64,000 bases of DNA, from the IMG/VR virus record IMGVR_UViG_3300042894_002308, positions 62,001 through 126,000 of that record. The stretch is one strand, 5' to 3'. Below are positions 1-10,592 of the stretch, in pieces. Each line of letters begins with the position of its first letter. The stretch's first letter is position 1. This DNA is from a virus. A program made the translations under genes and the position numbers. The notes beneath the pieces were generated by a model. That model searched no databases. It was not told where the DNA came from and worked only from the letters and a program-made list of their open reading frames with translations.

Positions 1-1836
1 CGCATCAGGAAGTGAAATTGTACGAGCTGCTGTTGGGTCTACTACAGTTAGTGTAGTTTCATTAGCATTATCGGATGCACCTTCAAATATTATATTAACG
101 GGGATAAAATCTTCACTATTGGTTGTTTTTGTACCAAGATAGAGATCACCACCAGAAATTTGAACTTGCCCTTGTGCATTACCACCATTTGTTACAACCA
201 ATGATGTCAATGATCCAAAATTGAGTCCACTTGTAGTGGGTGTTAATAAAAGATTACCGTATGGAGAAATTGCAAGATAATTTGTTGTTCCACTATTTGT
301 TTGAATAGTATTATTTGTATTACCTAAAGTAAGCGTAGAATTTCTAATAGATGCAGTACCTGAAGTACCACCCATTGTCAAAGTAGTAGCAGCACCACCC
401 AAATTCAATGTAGTTGCAGTTGTGTTTACGAGAGCAAATGAGGTACTTGCAGTTGTTATACTTGTTGTTATAGTTGGGCTTGTATTGAATACTAGTACAC
501 CACCACCACCAGTTTCATTGGAAATAATCGAAGCAAGTTGTGCTGATGTAGTTGATGCAAATTGTGCTAAAGTATCAGTTGTACGAGCAATATTTATAAC
601 AGTACCAGTTAAACCATTTACCGTTAAAACACCAGTATTACTGAATGTTAATGTGTTTCCAGACAAACTCAGATCAATTCCGTTGCCGTTGGTAATTCCA
701 ACAGCACCAGTAAGACCACGAATAGATGCTACACCAGTAACCGCACCTGTGAGTCCATTAAATGAAATTACATAATTGGTTGGTATTTCACCAGTTGCAC
801 CAGTGTTACCTTGAGGACCAGTACCACCAGTGTTACCAGTAGTTCCCTGAATACCTTGTGGACCAGTACCACCAGTGTTACCAGTTACTCCATTAGTACC
901 GTTGTTACCAGTATTTCCTTGTGGACCAGTGGGACCAGTGGGACCAGTGTTACCAATGGTTCCAGTTGGACCTGCGGGACCCGTGGGACCAAGCTGAGTA
1001 TACATAACCTGATTTGCTGAAAGAATTACAGAAGGAATTGCCGGTCTAGTTGGGTTTGTTCCTGCTGGATCTGCGATAAATTCTAAACGAGTATCAGATG
1101 TTCTCCACATTAATTCAACATAATCATTAGCATCAACTTGCAACATGTAGTTCCAAGCAGCAACGGTTTTAGCTGCTGCTGCACCACCCGAAACAGTTAC
1201 AATGGTGTTACTATCTGCAATATCTGTTCCGTTTTTACGGAACCATATATCAATAGTGTCTGTACCAGATCCAGAAACTCTATCAGCCTGTGCAGAAAAC
1301 TCAATGTTATATACGCCAGGATAACTGAATGTAATTCTTGAATTGGAAACAATACTTACACCATTAGAATTTGGATCTGTATTATTGTAAGTAATTGCAT
1401 AAGCAAGTGTTGTACCTGCTGCTGCTTGGTCTTGAGTTGACCAGAAACTACCCCAGTATCCTAAAGCTCCACCTGCACCAGTAGCACCAGTGTTTCCATT
1501 ATTACCAGTATTACCTTGTGGACCTGTTGGACCAGTATTACCAGTGTTTCCTTGAGGACCAGTACCACCGGTGTTACCAGTAGCACCAGTATTACCACCA
1601 CCACCTCCACCACCAGTATAGGCAATTGTTAGTGTATTGCCTGTTGGTGTTACAGATATAGAAGTTCCTGCAGCAATATTAATTGATCCACAAAGACCAT
1701 TTAATTTTGAAACATATTGCGTCAGACCACCTGCAGGACTATAAACATCCCATGCAATACCGTTCCATTGCCATGAACGACCACCATATGAGTAAATTTC
1801 ATTAAGTGCTGGTGATGTAGGAAAATCTAATGCCAT
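1..1836 (-). CDS. Collagen-like tail fibre/adhesin protein, 3' end beyond the window
   Basis: At least 612 codons are open from an ATG at 1836 to the left edge. The protein begins [19 protein letters not shown]. Collagen-type Gly-X-Y tracts (GNTGATG, GPQGNTG) lie near residues 75-119 and 280-349, separated by a globular part. After them comes a Ser/Thr/Asn/Gly-rich beta stem with NGLTG repeats. The last visible residues, [10 protein letters not shown], resemble the stems of other phage fibres. No Shine-Dalgarno precedes the ATG; a late-type element lies 7 nt upstream. It is inferred to be a virion surface fibre because it heads a series of similar genes. The receptor and the missing C-terminal tip cannot be judged. 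Confidence 0.85.
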   Translation of the reverse strand, partial: MALDFPTSPALNEIYSYGGRSWQWNGIAWDVYSPAGGLTQYVSKLNGLCGSINIAAGTSISVTPTGNTLTIAYTGGGGGGGNTGATGNTGGTGPQGNTGNTGPTGPQGNTGNNGNTGATGAGGALGYWGSFWSTQDQAAAGTTLAYAITYNNTDPNSNGVSIVSNSRITFSYPGVYNIEFSAQADRVSGSGTDTIDIWFRKNGTDIADSNTIVTVSGGAAAAKTVAAWNYMLQVDANDYVELMWRTSDTRLEFIADPAGTNPTRPAIPSVILSANQVMYTQLGPTGPAGPTGTIGNTGPTGPTGPQGNTGNNGTNGVTGNTGGTGPQGIQGTTGNTGGTGPQGNTGATGEIPTNYVISFNGLTGAVTGVASIRGLTGAVGITNGNGIDLSLSGNTLTFSNTGVLTVNGLTGTVINIARTTDTLAQFASTTSAQLASIISNETGGGGVLVFNTSPTITTSITTASTSFALVNTTATTLNLGGAATTLTMGGTSGTASIRNSTLTLGNTNNTIQTNSGTTNYLAISPYGNLLLTPTTSGLNFGSLTSLVVTNGGNAQGQVQISGGDLYLGTKTTNSEDFIPVNIIFEGASDNANETTLTVVDPTAARTISLPDA

Positions 1837-1843
1837 GTGTTAA

Positions 1844-1851
1844 TATTTATG
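1844..1851 (-). promoter_or_regulatory. Late-type promoter element CATAAATA
   Basis: The minus strand reads CATAAATA, ending 7 nt before the ATG at 1836. It is one base from the T4 late box. Transcription would start about 2 nt before the start codon, and no Shine-Dalgarno is present. Confidence 0.55.
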
Positions 1852-1864
1852 TTATATTGCATAC

Positions 1865-4759
1865 TTACCAGAACTTAAGAGTACGCCACATTTCCTGACC
1901 AGTATGACGCATGACGTACAGATATGTTAAACCATCAACAGTTTTTACAATTTCAAATTTATTGCTGAGGGTTGCTGTGCTATGAGCATACGGAATAGAT
2001 GTTGCTGTTTCTACTTGGAACTTAGAAAGGTCTAGTTGATAAATGCGGTTTGTAGCATCTTTGGTGAAGTAATACGAATCAACTCCGTCATAGACATACA
2101 TGGAACCTGTAGTCAAAGTAGTTGTAATTGGTGTAATGAATGGCGTGAGTTCCCAAGTTGATGTTGGGATATCAAATATATCAAAAATATTTGAAGCACC
2201 ACCACGGGGAGAAATCAACCATCTTCCTTTTTTATCTACATCAGAAACACCAAACAGCCATTTTATATCAATACCTGTGCTTCTTGCTGGAATTTCATAA
2301 ATTGCATAGAACGTAGTTATGTCGTTTGAAGACAATGAAGGTATAGTAATTACTGTCCCAGTATTTGACGTTACTGAAACTTCTACGGTTGTTGTACCAC
2401 CAGAAGAAGAAGCGGTTCCTGCAATATAACGAATTCTTTTTCCTGCCAGATAGTTTGTTGGGAAATTTTTATTTGCATCAGTAACAGTTGTTGTTCCTGC
2501 ACCAGTAGTTACTATTCCATACGAGTCCATAATCTCATACTTTGAAGTTGCATCTGGTGTTGCAACGTTCCAAGAAGCCACGGTTAGAGTAGTTGCACTG
2601 TTGGAAGTGATTACAACATCATTTCCTTCTCCCGTTCCTGAAACAATTCTGACACGGCAGTTTTGATATTGATTGATTCTCCAGTTTTTGGTTGTGTCAA
2701 CCAAAGTTGTCGATGATCCTGAAGTCGCCCAACCCAACGGAGATCTTTCTGCTACTTTATCAATGCACATTGCACCGAATGGTCGTGCTTCTTGAATTAT
2801 GTAACGAGATGTTCCGTTTGTCATTGCTGAAATTGCAGATGACAAAGTTAATGTTGTTGCAGTATTTGCGGTAATACGTTTGGCACCCAAGTTAGTTGGA
2901 GACGTTCCCGGTGCTTGTACAAATACCACTCTTCCGACATGTTCGTTTGTATTCCAATTTTGAGAAGCATCTACAATCAAAGATGTGGTGAGTGAGCTGG
3001 CCGCAGTTGGGCTTTGTGTTGCGGCAGAATTTGCAGCAATGCTAAATGCGGTTAGAGAGTTTGTTCCTATGACTGCAAATGTATTGTTAAAAGTTGTTTC
3101 TGTGGCACAACCAGCAATAGTAACAAATTCACCATGCCTGAAATCGTGATTTACTGCTGTAACTACGTTTCCTACTTTTCCAACAGTAAGAGTTATTGTA
3201 AGACCAGAACCAGCACCACCTGAAGTGGTTGAAGAACCGTTTGCATAACCGCTTCCAGATGCAGCAAGTTGCAAAGATGTTACTAGACCACCACCAGTGA
3301 CTCCGGTAACATATACTTGACCGTTTGATCCTGTGGTTGTACAAGTAACTAAATCTCCTACCACATAGTTTGTTCCTGCTGCATTTACTGCAACGCTTAA
3401 AATACCGCTTGCGCTGTATGTTATGCTTGTTATTGCATATCCTTCATGTGGTGGTCCATAGGAACCAGTATTTCCGGCAGCAGGAGTTGCAGAAATTTGT
3501 CTAGCGACACCAGTATCTACGATTGGCGCACTTGACCACAAATCATTTTCAACCGAATATTGATACAGTGCTGATGAAGCGTTTCCAGCAAGCCACATTT
3601 TGTCGGTATCTCCGTATATTGCATAACCCGATGTGTTATCTGGAGTAATATCCCATTTCTTTTCAACATAAAAAGTATCTGATGAGTTTGCAGCAATTCT
3701 TCTTCGTTGTCCAATTCCTTGACCAGAAACAATTCTCAACTGATAATTTGCATAGCGGTCGTATTCATAAGTTGCTCCGGTTTGAACCAATGTTTTTGCA
3801 GCAGCAGAAGAAGCAGTCACACCGCTAATAAATACTCCACCAGCCTCACCTGTTCTGTCAATTGCAAAATCCGTACCTAAGGCAGCAGCATGATGCATTG
3901 GACCTGAAGGGGTTTTTGTGAACCAAGAATCCAAAAGAATATCATAGTATTGAAACGCAGCAAATGGTGTGGATGCAGCTGCTGTCATCAGCCAAATTCC
4001 ACCCGTCATTATTTGGTATATTGAACTTTCATCGGGAGTAACCGTCCAAGATGAATCTACAGTCAAAACACTGGATTCAATTACAAAGTTAGTTTGCGCA
4101 CCAGCAGTTGTAACTGGTACTGCAAAGGGGGTTACGGCAGAAAAACCAGTATTGTTAAAACAATCTACTGCTTGATGGTTGGTATCAGAGAATGTCAGAG
4201 TGGTTGTATCATTGTAAAGAATTCTTCTTACTTGAGACTGACCAGTACTGAATGTCAAACGACAGTTGTAACCGTCCCATTGATTAACTCTCCATTTTTT
4301 GGTAGAGTCACCGATTTGAGTTGCGCTGGCAGTTGTTGCCAAACCATTGTCGTGAATAATTCCATCCGAGCAAGCAGTAATTGTTCTTTCTTGTCCTGCA
4401 CCAGTACCATAAAGAATTCTAATTTTATTTCCTACACAAACATTCCCCAGTCTACCAAGTCCACCAATTTTTATGGTGGTGGAAGTTGCGCTGATTGTAT
4501 GTCCTCTGCTTCCAGAGTATGCAGCATATTTTCCGGCAACGGCAGTGGCAGGAGCAATATTTGGTGCAGCACATTCTTGCCATGAATCACTATAGGTATC
4601 ATATCGCCACATTGCCTGACCGACAATGTAGTACATATATCGTGCGGTTTCATCAGAGGACAACAAAGTAGCGGTGCTGCTTGTTGCTGTTGGGGCAAAG
4701 CGCATCCACTCAAATACTGGTTGATCAACTTGTTTCTTTAAAAGATTTGTAACTGGCAT
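1865..4759 (-). CDS. Large virion-associated repeat protein
   Basis: 964 aa, no enzyme motif recognised. The chain holds about six degenerate repeats of roughly 45 residues with the pattern RI-x-GTG-x-GQ-x-R-x-I, then TTLTV, then W-x-PD-x-(T/S)SxY; examples are KIRILYGTGAGQERTI, LRIVSGQGIGQRRRI and VRIVSGTGEGNDVVI. Such beta-rich repeats fit a propeller or an elongated virion protein. It starts at the ATG at 4759 with an AGGAA Shine-Dalgarno about 8 nt upstream. It sits between fibre genes and directly after the 207-aa gene, with which it probably forms a pair. A role in the tail fibre or baseplate rim is inferred from position only. Confidence 0.7.
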   Translation of the reverse strand: MPVTNLLKKQVDQPVFEWMRFAPTATSSTATLLSSDETARYMYYIVGQAMWRYDTYSDSWQECAAPNIAPATAVAGKYAAYSGSRGHTISATSTTIKIGGLGRLGNVCVGNKIRILYGTGAGQERTITACSDGIIHDNGLATTASATQIGDSTKKWRVNQWDGYNCRLTFSTGQSQVRRILYNDTTTLTFSDTNHQAVDCFNNTGFSAVTPFAVPVTTAGAQTNFVIESSVLTVDSSWTVTPDESSIYQIMTGGIWLMTAAASTPFAAFQYYDILLDSWFTKTPSGPMHHAAALGTDFAIDRTGEAGGVFISGVTASSAAAKTLVQTGATYEYDRYANYQLRIVSGQGIGQRRRIAANSSDTFYVEKKWDITPDNTSGYAIYGDTDKMWLAGNASSALYQYSVENDLWSSAPIVDTGVARQISATPAAGNTGSYGPPHEGYAITSITYSASGILSVAVNAAGTNYVVGDLVTCTTTGSNGQVYVTGVTGGGLVTSLQLAASGSGYANGSSTTSGGAGSGLTITLTVGKVGNVVTAVNHDFRHGEFVTIAGCATETTFNNTFAVIGTNSLTAFSIAANSAATQSPTAASSLTTSLIVDASQNWNTNEHVGRVVFVQAPGTSPTNLGAKRITANTATTLTLSSAISAMTNGTSRYIIQEARPFGAMCIDKVAERSPLGWATSGSSTTLVDTTKNWRINQYQNCRVRIVSGTGEGNDVVITSNSATTLTVASWNVATPDATSKYEIMDSYGIVTTGAGTTTVTDANKNFPTNYLAGKRIRYIAGTASSSGGTTTVEVSVTSNTGTVITIPSLSSNDITTFYAIYEIPARSTGIDIKWLFGVSDVDKKGRWLISPRGGASNIFDIFDIPTSTWELTPFITPITTTLTTGSMYVYDGVDSYYFTKDATNRIYQLDLSKFQVETATSIPYAHSTATLSNKFEIVKTVDGLTYLYVMRHTGQEMWRTLKFW

Positions 4760-4771
4760 AATATTTTCCTA

Positions 4772-5395
4772 TTAAGTGAATGATAATTTAGAACGAATTG
4801 CTTGAGCATAACAAGCTTGAGCGTCATTGGCTACACGCCATAGTTGGTGAAGTGGTGCTTCTGATATATATCCTAGAGTAGCGTTTGTATTTAAACTGTA
4901 GGGATTTCCTGTCGCAGTTTGTGCAAAATTTCCTGTGAGAATATTAGCGACTTGTGCTGTAACTGTTCCTGAAACAGGCATAGTTGTATTAATTTCAGTT
5001 GGGTTGGATGAATTGTTTGCGCCAATTGCTTCAATCGTAACTCTTTGTCGAAGTTTGCTATCTACAACAGCATTGCTTTCGAGCAATTTATTCATGCGGC
5101 GAAGAAGTGTTGCTAGACTTTCTTCATAACTCTCAACATCAATGTAAATTTGCAATGCATCAGTTGCATTCATGGATGCTGTATTATAATCTAAAGTCAG
5201 CACATTGCTAGCAAAACTTACTGCACCATTTGTAGAATCTGCAAAATTATAAATTATTGTGTTTGCAGTGGTATTGGTAATAAGAAGAATATTTGCAAGT
5301 GTAATAGTATATTGAAGACCTGTAAAAGTTACGGTCTTGGCTGCTGGATCAAAGATGTATCCACCTACTATATCTGTTCCGACTAATCTTTTCAT
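4772..5395 (-). CDS. Putative tail-fibre-associated virion protein
   Basis: 207 aa, not recognised as a named family. The N-terminal half (MKRLVGTDIVGGYIFDPAAK) is beta-rich. Around residues 105-125 is a charged helical stretch (SLATLLRRMNKLLESNAVV) that could trimerise. The C-terminus (HQLWRVANDAQACYAQAIR) looks like a short helical cap. Placed between a collagen-like fibre gene and the 964-aa repeat protein, it may be an adaptor or chaperone for one of them. The start at 5395 follows GAGAGG and a late-type element 13 nt upstream. Confidence 0.65.
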   Translation of the reverse strand: MKRLVGTDIVGGYIFDPAAKTVTFTGLQYTITLANILLITNTTANTIIYNFADSTNGAVSFASNVLTLDYNTASMNATDALQIYIDVESYEESLATLLRRMNKLLESNAVVDSKLRQRVTIEAIGANNSSNPTEINTTMPVSGTVTAQVANILTGNFAQTATGNPYSLNTNATLGYISEAPLHQLWRVANDAQACYAQAIRSKLSFT

Positions 5396-5408
5396 TTGTG
5401 TTCCTCTC

Positions 5409-5416
5409 TATTTATA
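5409..5416 (-). promoter_or_regulatory. Late promoter TATAAATA
   Basis: An exact TATAAATA on the minus strand, 13 nt before the ATG at 5395. It contains the TAA stop of the upstream fibre gene. GAGAGG lies between it and the ATG, so this case is intermediate between leaderless and leadered. Confidence 0.6.
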
Positions 5417-7376
5417 GCACAGTTGCCATAGCAATTACAAACGCATAATTCACAACACCATCTGCACCGGTGTTACCTTGTGGGCCTGTAGGACCTGTGT
5501 TTCCTTGAATACCAGTGTTTCCTTGAGGACCAATATCCCCCGTAGCACCAGTATTACCAGTTACACCTTGAATACCTTGAGGACCAGTACCACCAGTGTT
5601 ACCAGTTATACCCTGAATACCTTGAGGACCAGTGCCACCAGTGTTACCAGTTATACCTTGAATACCTTGAGGACCAGTACCACCAGTGTTACCAATTACT
5701 CCTTGAATACCTTGAGGACCAGTGCCACCAGTATTTCCTTGAGGACCAGGAACAACTGAATCAGCACCAGTAGCACCAGTGTTTCCTTGAGGACCTGTTG
5801 GACCTGTGTTTCCCTGAGAACCAGTTGGACCTTGAACAGTAGAAGCAGCACCAGTTGCCCCAGTGTTTCCTTGAGGACCTTGTGGTCCAGTTGGACCAGT
5901 TACACCTTGAGGACCTTGAGAACCATTAGTAGTTGGCTGAATCCACTGCGAACTATTGCCATCATCAATATAAACATATTCAATACCAGTATCGGAAGCC
6001 ATCCAACGGTATCCCATTGTAATACCAGGATCTGTTGGTTCTGACAATTGATAGTAGTATGTACTTCCCCCACCACCACCGCCTCCTCCAGAACCACCAA
6101 CAATACTAATATCTACATTTTTTCTTCTTCTGGTGATTGTAATATTGTCACCAATAAAATTAATCGTATTGGGATTACGAATAATTTTATCACCATTCAA
6201 ACTTATATCAACACCACCGCCACCAGCAGGTGTTGTCATTGCACCAATACGATCTATTGCCTTTTGAATATCATCATTTTTAAATGTATTCAGAACATTT
6301 GTAACGTGTTCTGAATGAAATGACAATACTCCATTATCTAATACAAGAGGAAATTCTGCTTCAAGTACTGGAGATTCTCCCGCAGGACCTTGAGGACCTA
6401 CGAGCCCATCTTTGCCTCGTTCGCCCTTTGCACCATTAGAACCCGGAATGCCCACAGGTCCTCGATCACCTTTTTCTCCCTTTTCACCACGAAGACCTTG
6501 CAGACCAATGGAGCCTTGAGGTCCAATCGGACCTTCAGGACCAACTCTACCTTGCTCACCTTGTGCGCCCGGAACACCTTGTGGACCAACCAATCCTTGA
6601 TCGCCTTGATCGCCTTTATCACCCTTGTCTCCTTGAATGCCTTGCTTACCTTGTAGCCCTTGTGCTCCTCGTGCACCGATATCTCCGTTATCACCTTTTG
6701 GACCTTGTGGACCAACTTCTCCTTGAGGACCGATTTCACCTTGTGGACCAACCTCTCCTTGAATACCACGATCTCCACGAAGACCTTGAATTCCTTGCTT
6801 ACCTTGAAGACCTTCATCACCCTTAAAACCTTGAACACCCATAACTGGTGTTGTTTCTTTAACTATAGTTCGTTCTATAATTTCAATCTTGGTCTTTGGT
6901 GCAACTGGCTTTACTGCTGGTAATTTTACAGGTATAACAACTTCTTCAAACAAATTTTTAATCTGATGAGAGTTACCATAAAATTTAATAACTTTGTTTG
7001 TATCTTTTTGAATGAAATAATGCTCACTGATACCGTGACCAAGTTGCATTTTTTCATCATACGGACAAGAAGAAATTTCTTTCAGTACTTGATTCTGTAA
7101 TAAAGAACCAATAGGTCTTTTAACTTTGAAAGAAGTTCCTTGAAGTCCTTCAAAGGTTTGTACTGGAATGAATAATTCTTTAATTTTAGAAGAATTACCT
7201 TCGATTAAATATTCTTCACCATCAGAATTTCTTAGATATAATTGTGATATACCAGACCCAACTCTTATAACTTTTGGATTTGTCAGATATTCGACAATGT
7301 GGTATTCACAGCCTTGCAGCAGTTCTGAGTGCTGTTTTGCCAGTTTTAAAGATGTTTTGTTCTTTCCGAAGAACAT
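5412..7376 (-). CDS. Collagen-like tail fibre protein with duplicated N-terminal domain
   Basis: 654 aa. Residues 1-150 hold two copies of a small domain: GSGISQLYL...[11 protein letters not shown] and GHGISEHYF...[12 protein letters not shown] long Gly-X-Y tract follows at about 178-340, rich in GEKGDRG and GPQG triplets. A globular region runs from 340 to 480 and contains SDTGIEYVY and QWIQ. A second Gly-X-Y tract at 480-640 includes a 15-residue repeat present four times. The protein ends in a short hydrophobic tail, [14 protein letters not shown], rather than a folded tip. Collagen-like tracts in phage fibres form trimeric stalks (family knowledge). The start at 7376 has no Shine-Dalgarno; a late-type element lies 6 nt upstream. 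Confidence 0.85.
   Translation of the reverse strand: MFFGKNKTSLKLAKQHSELLQGCEYHIVEYLTNPKVIRVGSGISQLYLRNSDGEEYLIEGNSSKIKELFIPVQTFEGLQGTSFKVKRPIGSLLQNQVLKEISSCPYDEKMQLGHGISEHYFIQKDTNKVIKFYGNSHQIKNLFEEVVIPVKLPAVKPVAPKTKIEIIERTIVKETTPVMGVQGFKGDEGLQGKQGIQGLRGDRGIQGEVGPQGEIGPQGEVGPQGPKGDNGDIGARGAQGLQGKQGIQGDKGDKGDQGDQGLVGPQGVPGAQGEQGRVGPEGPIGPQGSIGLQGLRGEKGEKGDRGPVGIPGSNGAKGERGKDGLVGPQGPAGESPVLEAEFPLVLDNGVLSFHSEHVTNVLNTFKNDDIQKAIDRIGAMTTPAGGGGVDISLNGDKIIRNPNTINFIGDNITITRRRKNVDISIVGGSGGGGGGGGSTYYYQLSEPTDPGITMGYRWMASDTGIEYVYIDDGNSSQWIQPTTNGSQGPQGVTGPTGPQGPQGNTGATGAASTVQGPTGSQGNTGPTGPQGNTGATGADSVVPGPQGNTGGTGPQGIQGVIGNTGGTGPQGIQGITGNTGGTGPQGIQGITGNTGGTGPQGIQGVTGNTGATGDIGPQGNTGIQGNTGPTGPQGNTGADGVVNYAFVIAMATVL
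5551..5730 (-). repeat. 45-bp tandem repeat, four copies, in a collagen-like gene
   Basis: Four in-frame units start at 5551, 5596, 5641 and 5686, each encoding a variant of [15 protein letters not shown]. The units differ by a few third-position or Ile/Val changes, so they are recent but not identical. They explain the repetitive DNA here; the spacing is codon-periodic with no spacers. Confidence 0.9.
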
Positions 7377-7382
7377 TTATAT

Positions 7383-7390
7383 TATTTAGG
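7383..7390 (-). promoter_or_regulatory. Late-type promoter element CCTAAATA
   Basis: CCTAAATA on the minus strand, 6 nt before the ATG at 7376. It lies just after the end of the upstream gene and there is no Shine-Dalgarno. The predicted start of transcription is at or next to the ATG. Confidence 0.5.
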
Positions 7391-7401
7391 GTCCGATTTC
7401 A

Positions 7402-10400
7402 TTAGACTGGAATACACTCAAAGTAAACACCATTATATGTAAATCCTCCACCAGTGCGTATACTACAAGTAATTGGATATAAATCTACACCTTCACCATC
7501 ACATACACTACCATCTCCTAGAGGCATTTGATTTGGATCTGTACTGCATAATGTACTACCAAATGGACCACCACGACCATCATAGGCATTATATGTAGTT
7601 CCACGTATTAACATTGCGAAACCAGCAACATCACGATCTACACCGCCTAAACTTATTGCACTATAAAATGCCGGTGAATTTAATATAGTCAAGCCACTAT
7701 AGGATCCTTTAAACAGACCAGGATCTATAGAGGCTAGACTTCCATATAGAGAATAATTTAACCACCAAGTACCTACACCTAGAGTAGTACCTCCAACATC
7801 ATCACCACTTAAACTTAATTGAATTAATTCCCCAACAACTGCAGTTGCACCTTGAATCTGTAATGTACCGTTTCCAGGTATAACAACACTTGAAGACGGG
7901 TATCCATTAGAGGATGTTTTTCTTGTCTGCCATATACTAGGTGTAGACAAGAATGTGCGTGGTGTTGGAATCCATCTATCAGATCCATTGTATGAAATTA
8001 TATCACCAGCACACAATCCGTTTGCTGGAAGATTTGGATATAATCTAGAAATTATTGCAGAACCATCTGTAACACCACTACTTCCACTACTACTACCACT
8101 AATTGTAATACTGTTCGATGTAGCACAAGTACCGATGGTAATATTTGATCCGGCAAGTAAAGTAACATCCCCTGTCAGTCCACCAAAACCAGTTGTAAAT
8201 AAACCATGAACACCTTGATTTGTAATAGTAACATTACCTGTTGCACCTGATACTGAAATAGCGGTTCCAGCAACAGCCGTGCATACACCTTGAAGTGCTC
8301 CAGTTTTTCCATTAAAACTTCTTACAACAGTACCAAGATAAGTTCCACTTACATTAAGATTATTACCACCAGTAACTGTGAGAGTTCCATATGCAATTGT
8401 ACTAACACCTTGACTAGCACCACCAATACTTAAGACAGCATCTTTTAAATTAACATTTGAGGTAACAAAACTACCAACGTGTGATAAACCTATACTTTTA
8501 GTAGTATCTGTTGATGTAATGCTATTAATATCAGTAAGATTAGATGATAAACTTAATGTTAAATTTCCTGTTCCTCCAACTGGACTTACATTAATTTGTG
8601 ATGATGTTCCAATTATTTGACGAACACCAGTATTAGTAATAGTTACATTGCCAGTAGAACCTGTTAAGAAAATTCCAGCTCCTGAGTTAACTGATCCAAC
8701 ACCTACTACATTACCGGTAAGACCATTAAATCTGTTGACAAGATTTCCTTCAATATCATTTACAGATCCATCAAAAGATATATTAGAAGCATACACATTG
8801 ATAGAATTAGTTTGATTTGTTATCTCTATTCCGGGTACTGTTTTACTTACACCAGATCCAACTTTTGTAACGTTACTACCATAAAGAGTTAATGCATCAT
8901 TAGTTGTATTGATAAAAATTCCACTTGCATTACACACACCCGTAATATAAACAGTATCATCAAGAATAATTGGACCACATGAGCCACATGCTCCAGTAGA
9001 TGAGAAGATTATAGAATTACCCGATAAAGTAATTCCCATATTATTTCCAGCAGCTAAAGTTACTGCACCTGTGAGACCATTAATAAAATTAATAATATTA
9101 GGTGCACTTATATTTCCGGAGAATGATGCACCAGATGCAGAAATACCTCTACTTGCACTCACAAGACCTGTAAAAGATGCTGTAATACCTTTCAGTGTTC
9201 CTGATAAAGTAACACCACGACTTGCAGAAATACCTGCATTAAACGTATTAAGTCCTGTGAAGTTTGCAGTAACACCTGTAAGAGTTCCACTAAGATTTGC
9301 ACTGGCACCATTGATTAACAGGCTATTAAAATTTACATCGCTTGTGGACACTTCAAGATAAGATCCAGTTTGATCGCCTATTTGTACACTACTGGTGCTA
9401 TCAAGTACTATAAGAGCACCAGTAGTAAGAGATATATTATTTGCAGAAGGGGTACTTAATACAATTGCACCATCACTATTAATGTTTAAACCCTCAGTCA
9501 CAATGTTTATCGGATTACCACCAATATAATTACTAATATTATCTGTGTAAATAGTACCAGTAGAATTGATAGTTAGTGCTGTTAAACTTCCTGTTGTTGT
9601 AACCATTGACCCTACACTAGGGGTATAAACCCATCTTGGTACAGAAGTATCAACATAAATTCCTGTGTTACCAGTTCCAGTCGCAAGAGCCAAACAGAAA
9701 CTTCCAGTTCCTGCTTCAGTAATTTGAATTCTAGACGTGCTTCCCGACGTTAATCCACTTGCATTACCTGTGAGATTTGTTCCGAGACCAGAGAAGCCAA
9801 CCGTAGAGGATACAAGTCCTGTGAATTCAGCACCACCTAATGTTACACCTGTTACTGCACCTGTTAGTCCGTTGAAAGTAATAACATAAGGACCACTTAT
9901 ACCATCGGCACCAGTATTACCAGGGGCACCAGTAGCACCAGTATTTCCTGCTGATCCAGTAGGACCTTGTATACCAGGATCACCTTTATCACCCTTTTGT
10001 CCAACAGCACCATTAAGATTTACATTCCAGTCATTAAAATATCCTGTACCTGTAACAGAATTAACGGTAAGAGATAAGTTTATACCAGTATAACCATTAA
10101 CTGTTGCAATAAAATATTGAGATAAACCGGCTGCAACTAAAACAGTTTGAACTTTAGTATAGGCTAATCCAGTTGGTATGGTTAACGTGACACCAGAACC
10201 AGAACAAATACCTGATAGGGTTATACCTACTTTGCTTGTGGTACTATAAATATCCCCAGCCAGACCAGTAGCACCAGTATTTCCAGTAGCACCATTGGCA
10301 CCAGTAGCACCCGTATTTCCTTGAGGACCAGTAGCACCCGTATTTCCTTGAGCACCCTGTGCTCCGGGATCACCTTGTTCACCGGGATTACCTTTTGCAC

Positions 10401-10554
10401 CAATATTACCTTGAACTCCCTGAGGACCTGTAGGTCCTGGAGGTCCTGTAGGACCCATTAAAGTACTACCAGGTCCAACGGGTCCTTGTGGTCCGGTGGT
10501 TCCAGGAACTCCATAAGGAGTTCCGTAAACTATTACATTAATGATGTCTTCCAT
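7402..10554 (-). CDS. Collagen-like long tail fibre protein
   Basis: 1050 aa. The N-terminus (VIVYGTPYGVPG) matches the N-terminus of the next fibre ([12 protein letters not shown]) and is probably a shared virion anchor. Gly-X-Y tracts cover about residues 20-100 and 185-215. Between them (about 98-184) is a module beginning GDIYSTTS and ending NLNGAVGQ that also occurs in the 1408-aa fibre. Residues 220-870 form a repetitive beta stem with many NGLTG and SGxxxG motifs. The last 180 residues form a globular tip with several Trp, Tyr and Cys residues, a candidate receptor-binding part. The start at 10554 has no Shine-Dalgarno; TATAAATA ends 9 nt upstream. Confidence 0.85.
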   Translation of the reverse strand: MEDIINVIVYGTPYGVPGTTGPQGPVGPGSTLMGPTGPPGPTGPQGVQGNIGAKGNPGEQGDPGAQGAQGNTGATGPQGNTGATGANGATGNTGATGLAGDIYSTTSKVGITLSGICSGSGVTLTIPTGLAYTKVQTVLVAAGLSQYFIATVNGYTGINLSLTVNSVTGTGYFNDWNVNLNGAVGQKGDKGDPGIQGPTGSAGNTGATGAPGNTGADGISGPYVITFNGLTGAVTGVTLGGAEFTGLVSSTVGFSGLGTNLTGNASGLTSGSTSRIQITEAGTGSFCLALATGTGNTGIYVDTSVPRWVYTPSVGSMVTTTGSLTALTINSTGTIYTDNISNYIGGNPINIVTEGLNINSDGAIVLSTPSANNISLTTGALIVLDSTSSVQIGDQTGSYLEVSTSDVNFNSLLINGASANLSGTLTGVTANFTGLNTFNAGISASRGVTLSGTLKGITASFTGLVSASRGISASGASFSGNISAPNIINFINGLTGAVTLAAGNNMGITLSGNSIIFSSTGACGSCGPIILDDTVYITGVCNASGIFINTTNDALTLYGSNVTKVGSGVSKTVPGIEITNQTNSINVYASNISFDGSVNDIEGNLVNRFNGLTGNVVGVGSVNSGAGIFLTGSTGNVTITNTGVRQIIGTSSQINVSPVGGTGNLTLSLSSNLTDINSITSTDTTKSIGLSHVGSFVTSNVNLKDAVLSIGGASQGVSTIAYGTLTVTGGNNLNVSGTYLGTVVRSFNGKTGALQGVCTAVAGTAISVSGATGNVTITNQGVHGLFTTGFGGLTGDVTLLAGSNITIGTCATSNSITISGSSSGSSGVTDGSAIISRLYPNLPANGLCAGDIISYNGSDRWIPTPRTFLSTPSIWQTRKTSSNGYPSSSVVIPGNGTLQIQGATAVVGELIQLSLSGDDVGGTTLGVGTWWLNYSLYGSLASIDPGLFKGSYSGLTILNSPAFYSAISLGGVDRDVAGFAMLIRGTTYNAYDGRGGPFGSTLCSTDPNQMPLGDGSVCDGEGVDLYPITCSIRTGGGFTYNGVYFECIPV

Positions 10555-10563
10555 GTGGTAATA

Positions 10564-10571
10564 TATTTATA
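10564..10571 (-). promoter_or_regulatory. Late promoter TATAAATA
   Basis: An exact TATAAATA on the minus strand, 9 nt before the ATG at 10554, in the short gap after the 1408-aa fibre gene. The leader would be about 4 nt, with no Shine-Dalgarno. Confidence 0.65.
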
Positions 10572-10592
10572 TCAAGTGCATGTTATTTAATT

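Noticed and set aside
5551-5730. CRISPR-like direct repeats
   Set aside because: Units are contiguous, codon-periodic and coding for Gly-X-Y, with no unique spacers.
5478-6044. Long plus-strand open frames opposite the collagen-like genes
   Set aside because: They are the antisense of Gly-X-Y codons (GGN-CCN-CAR), which seldom give stops in several frames; no Shine-Dalgarno and biased Thr/Ser/Arg composition.
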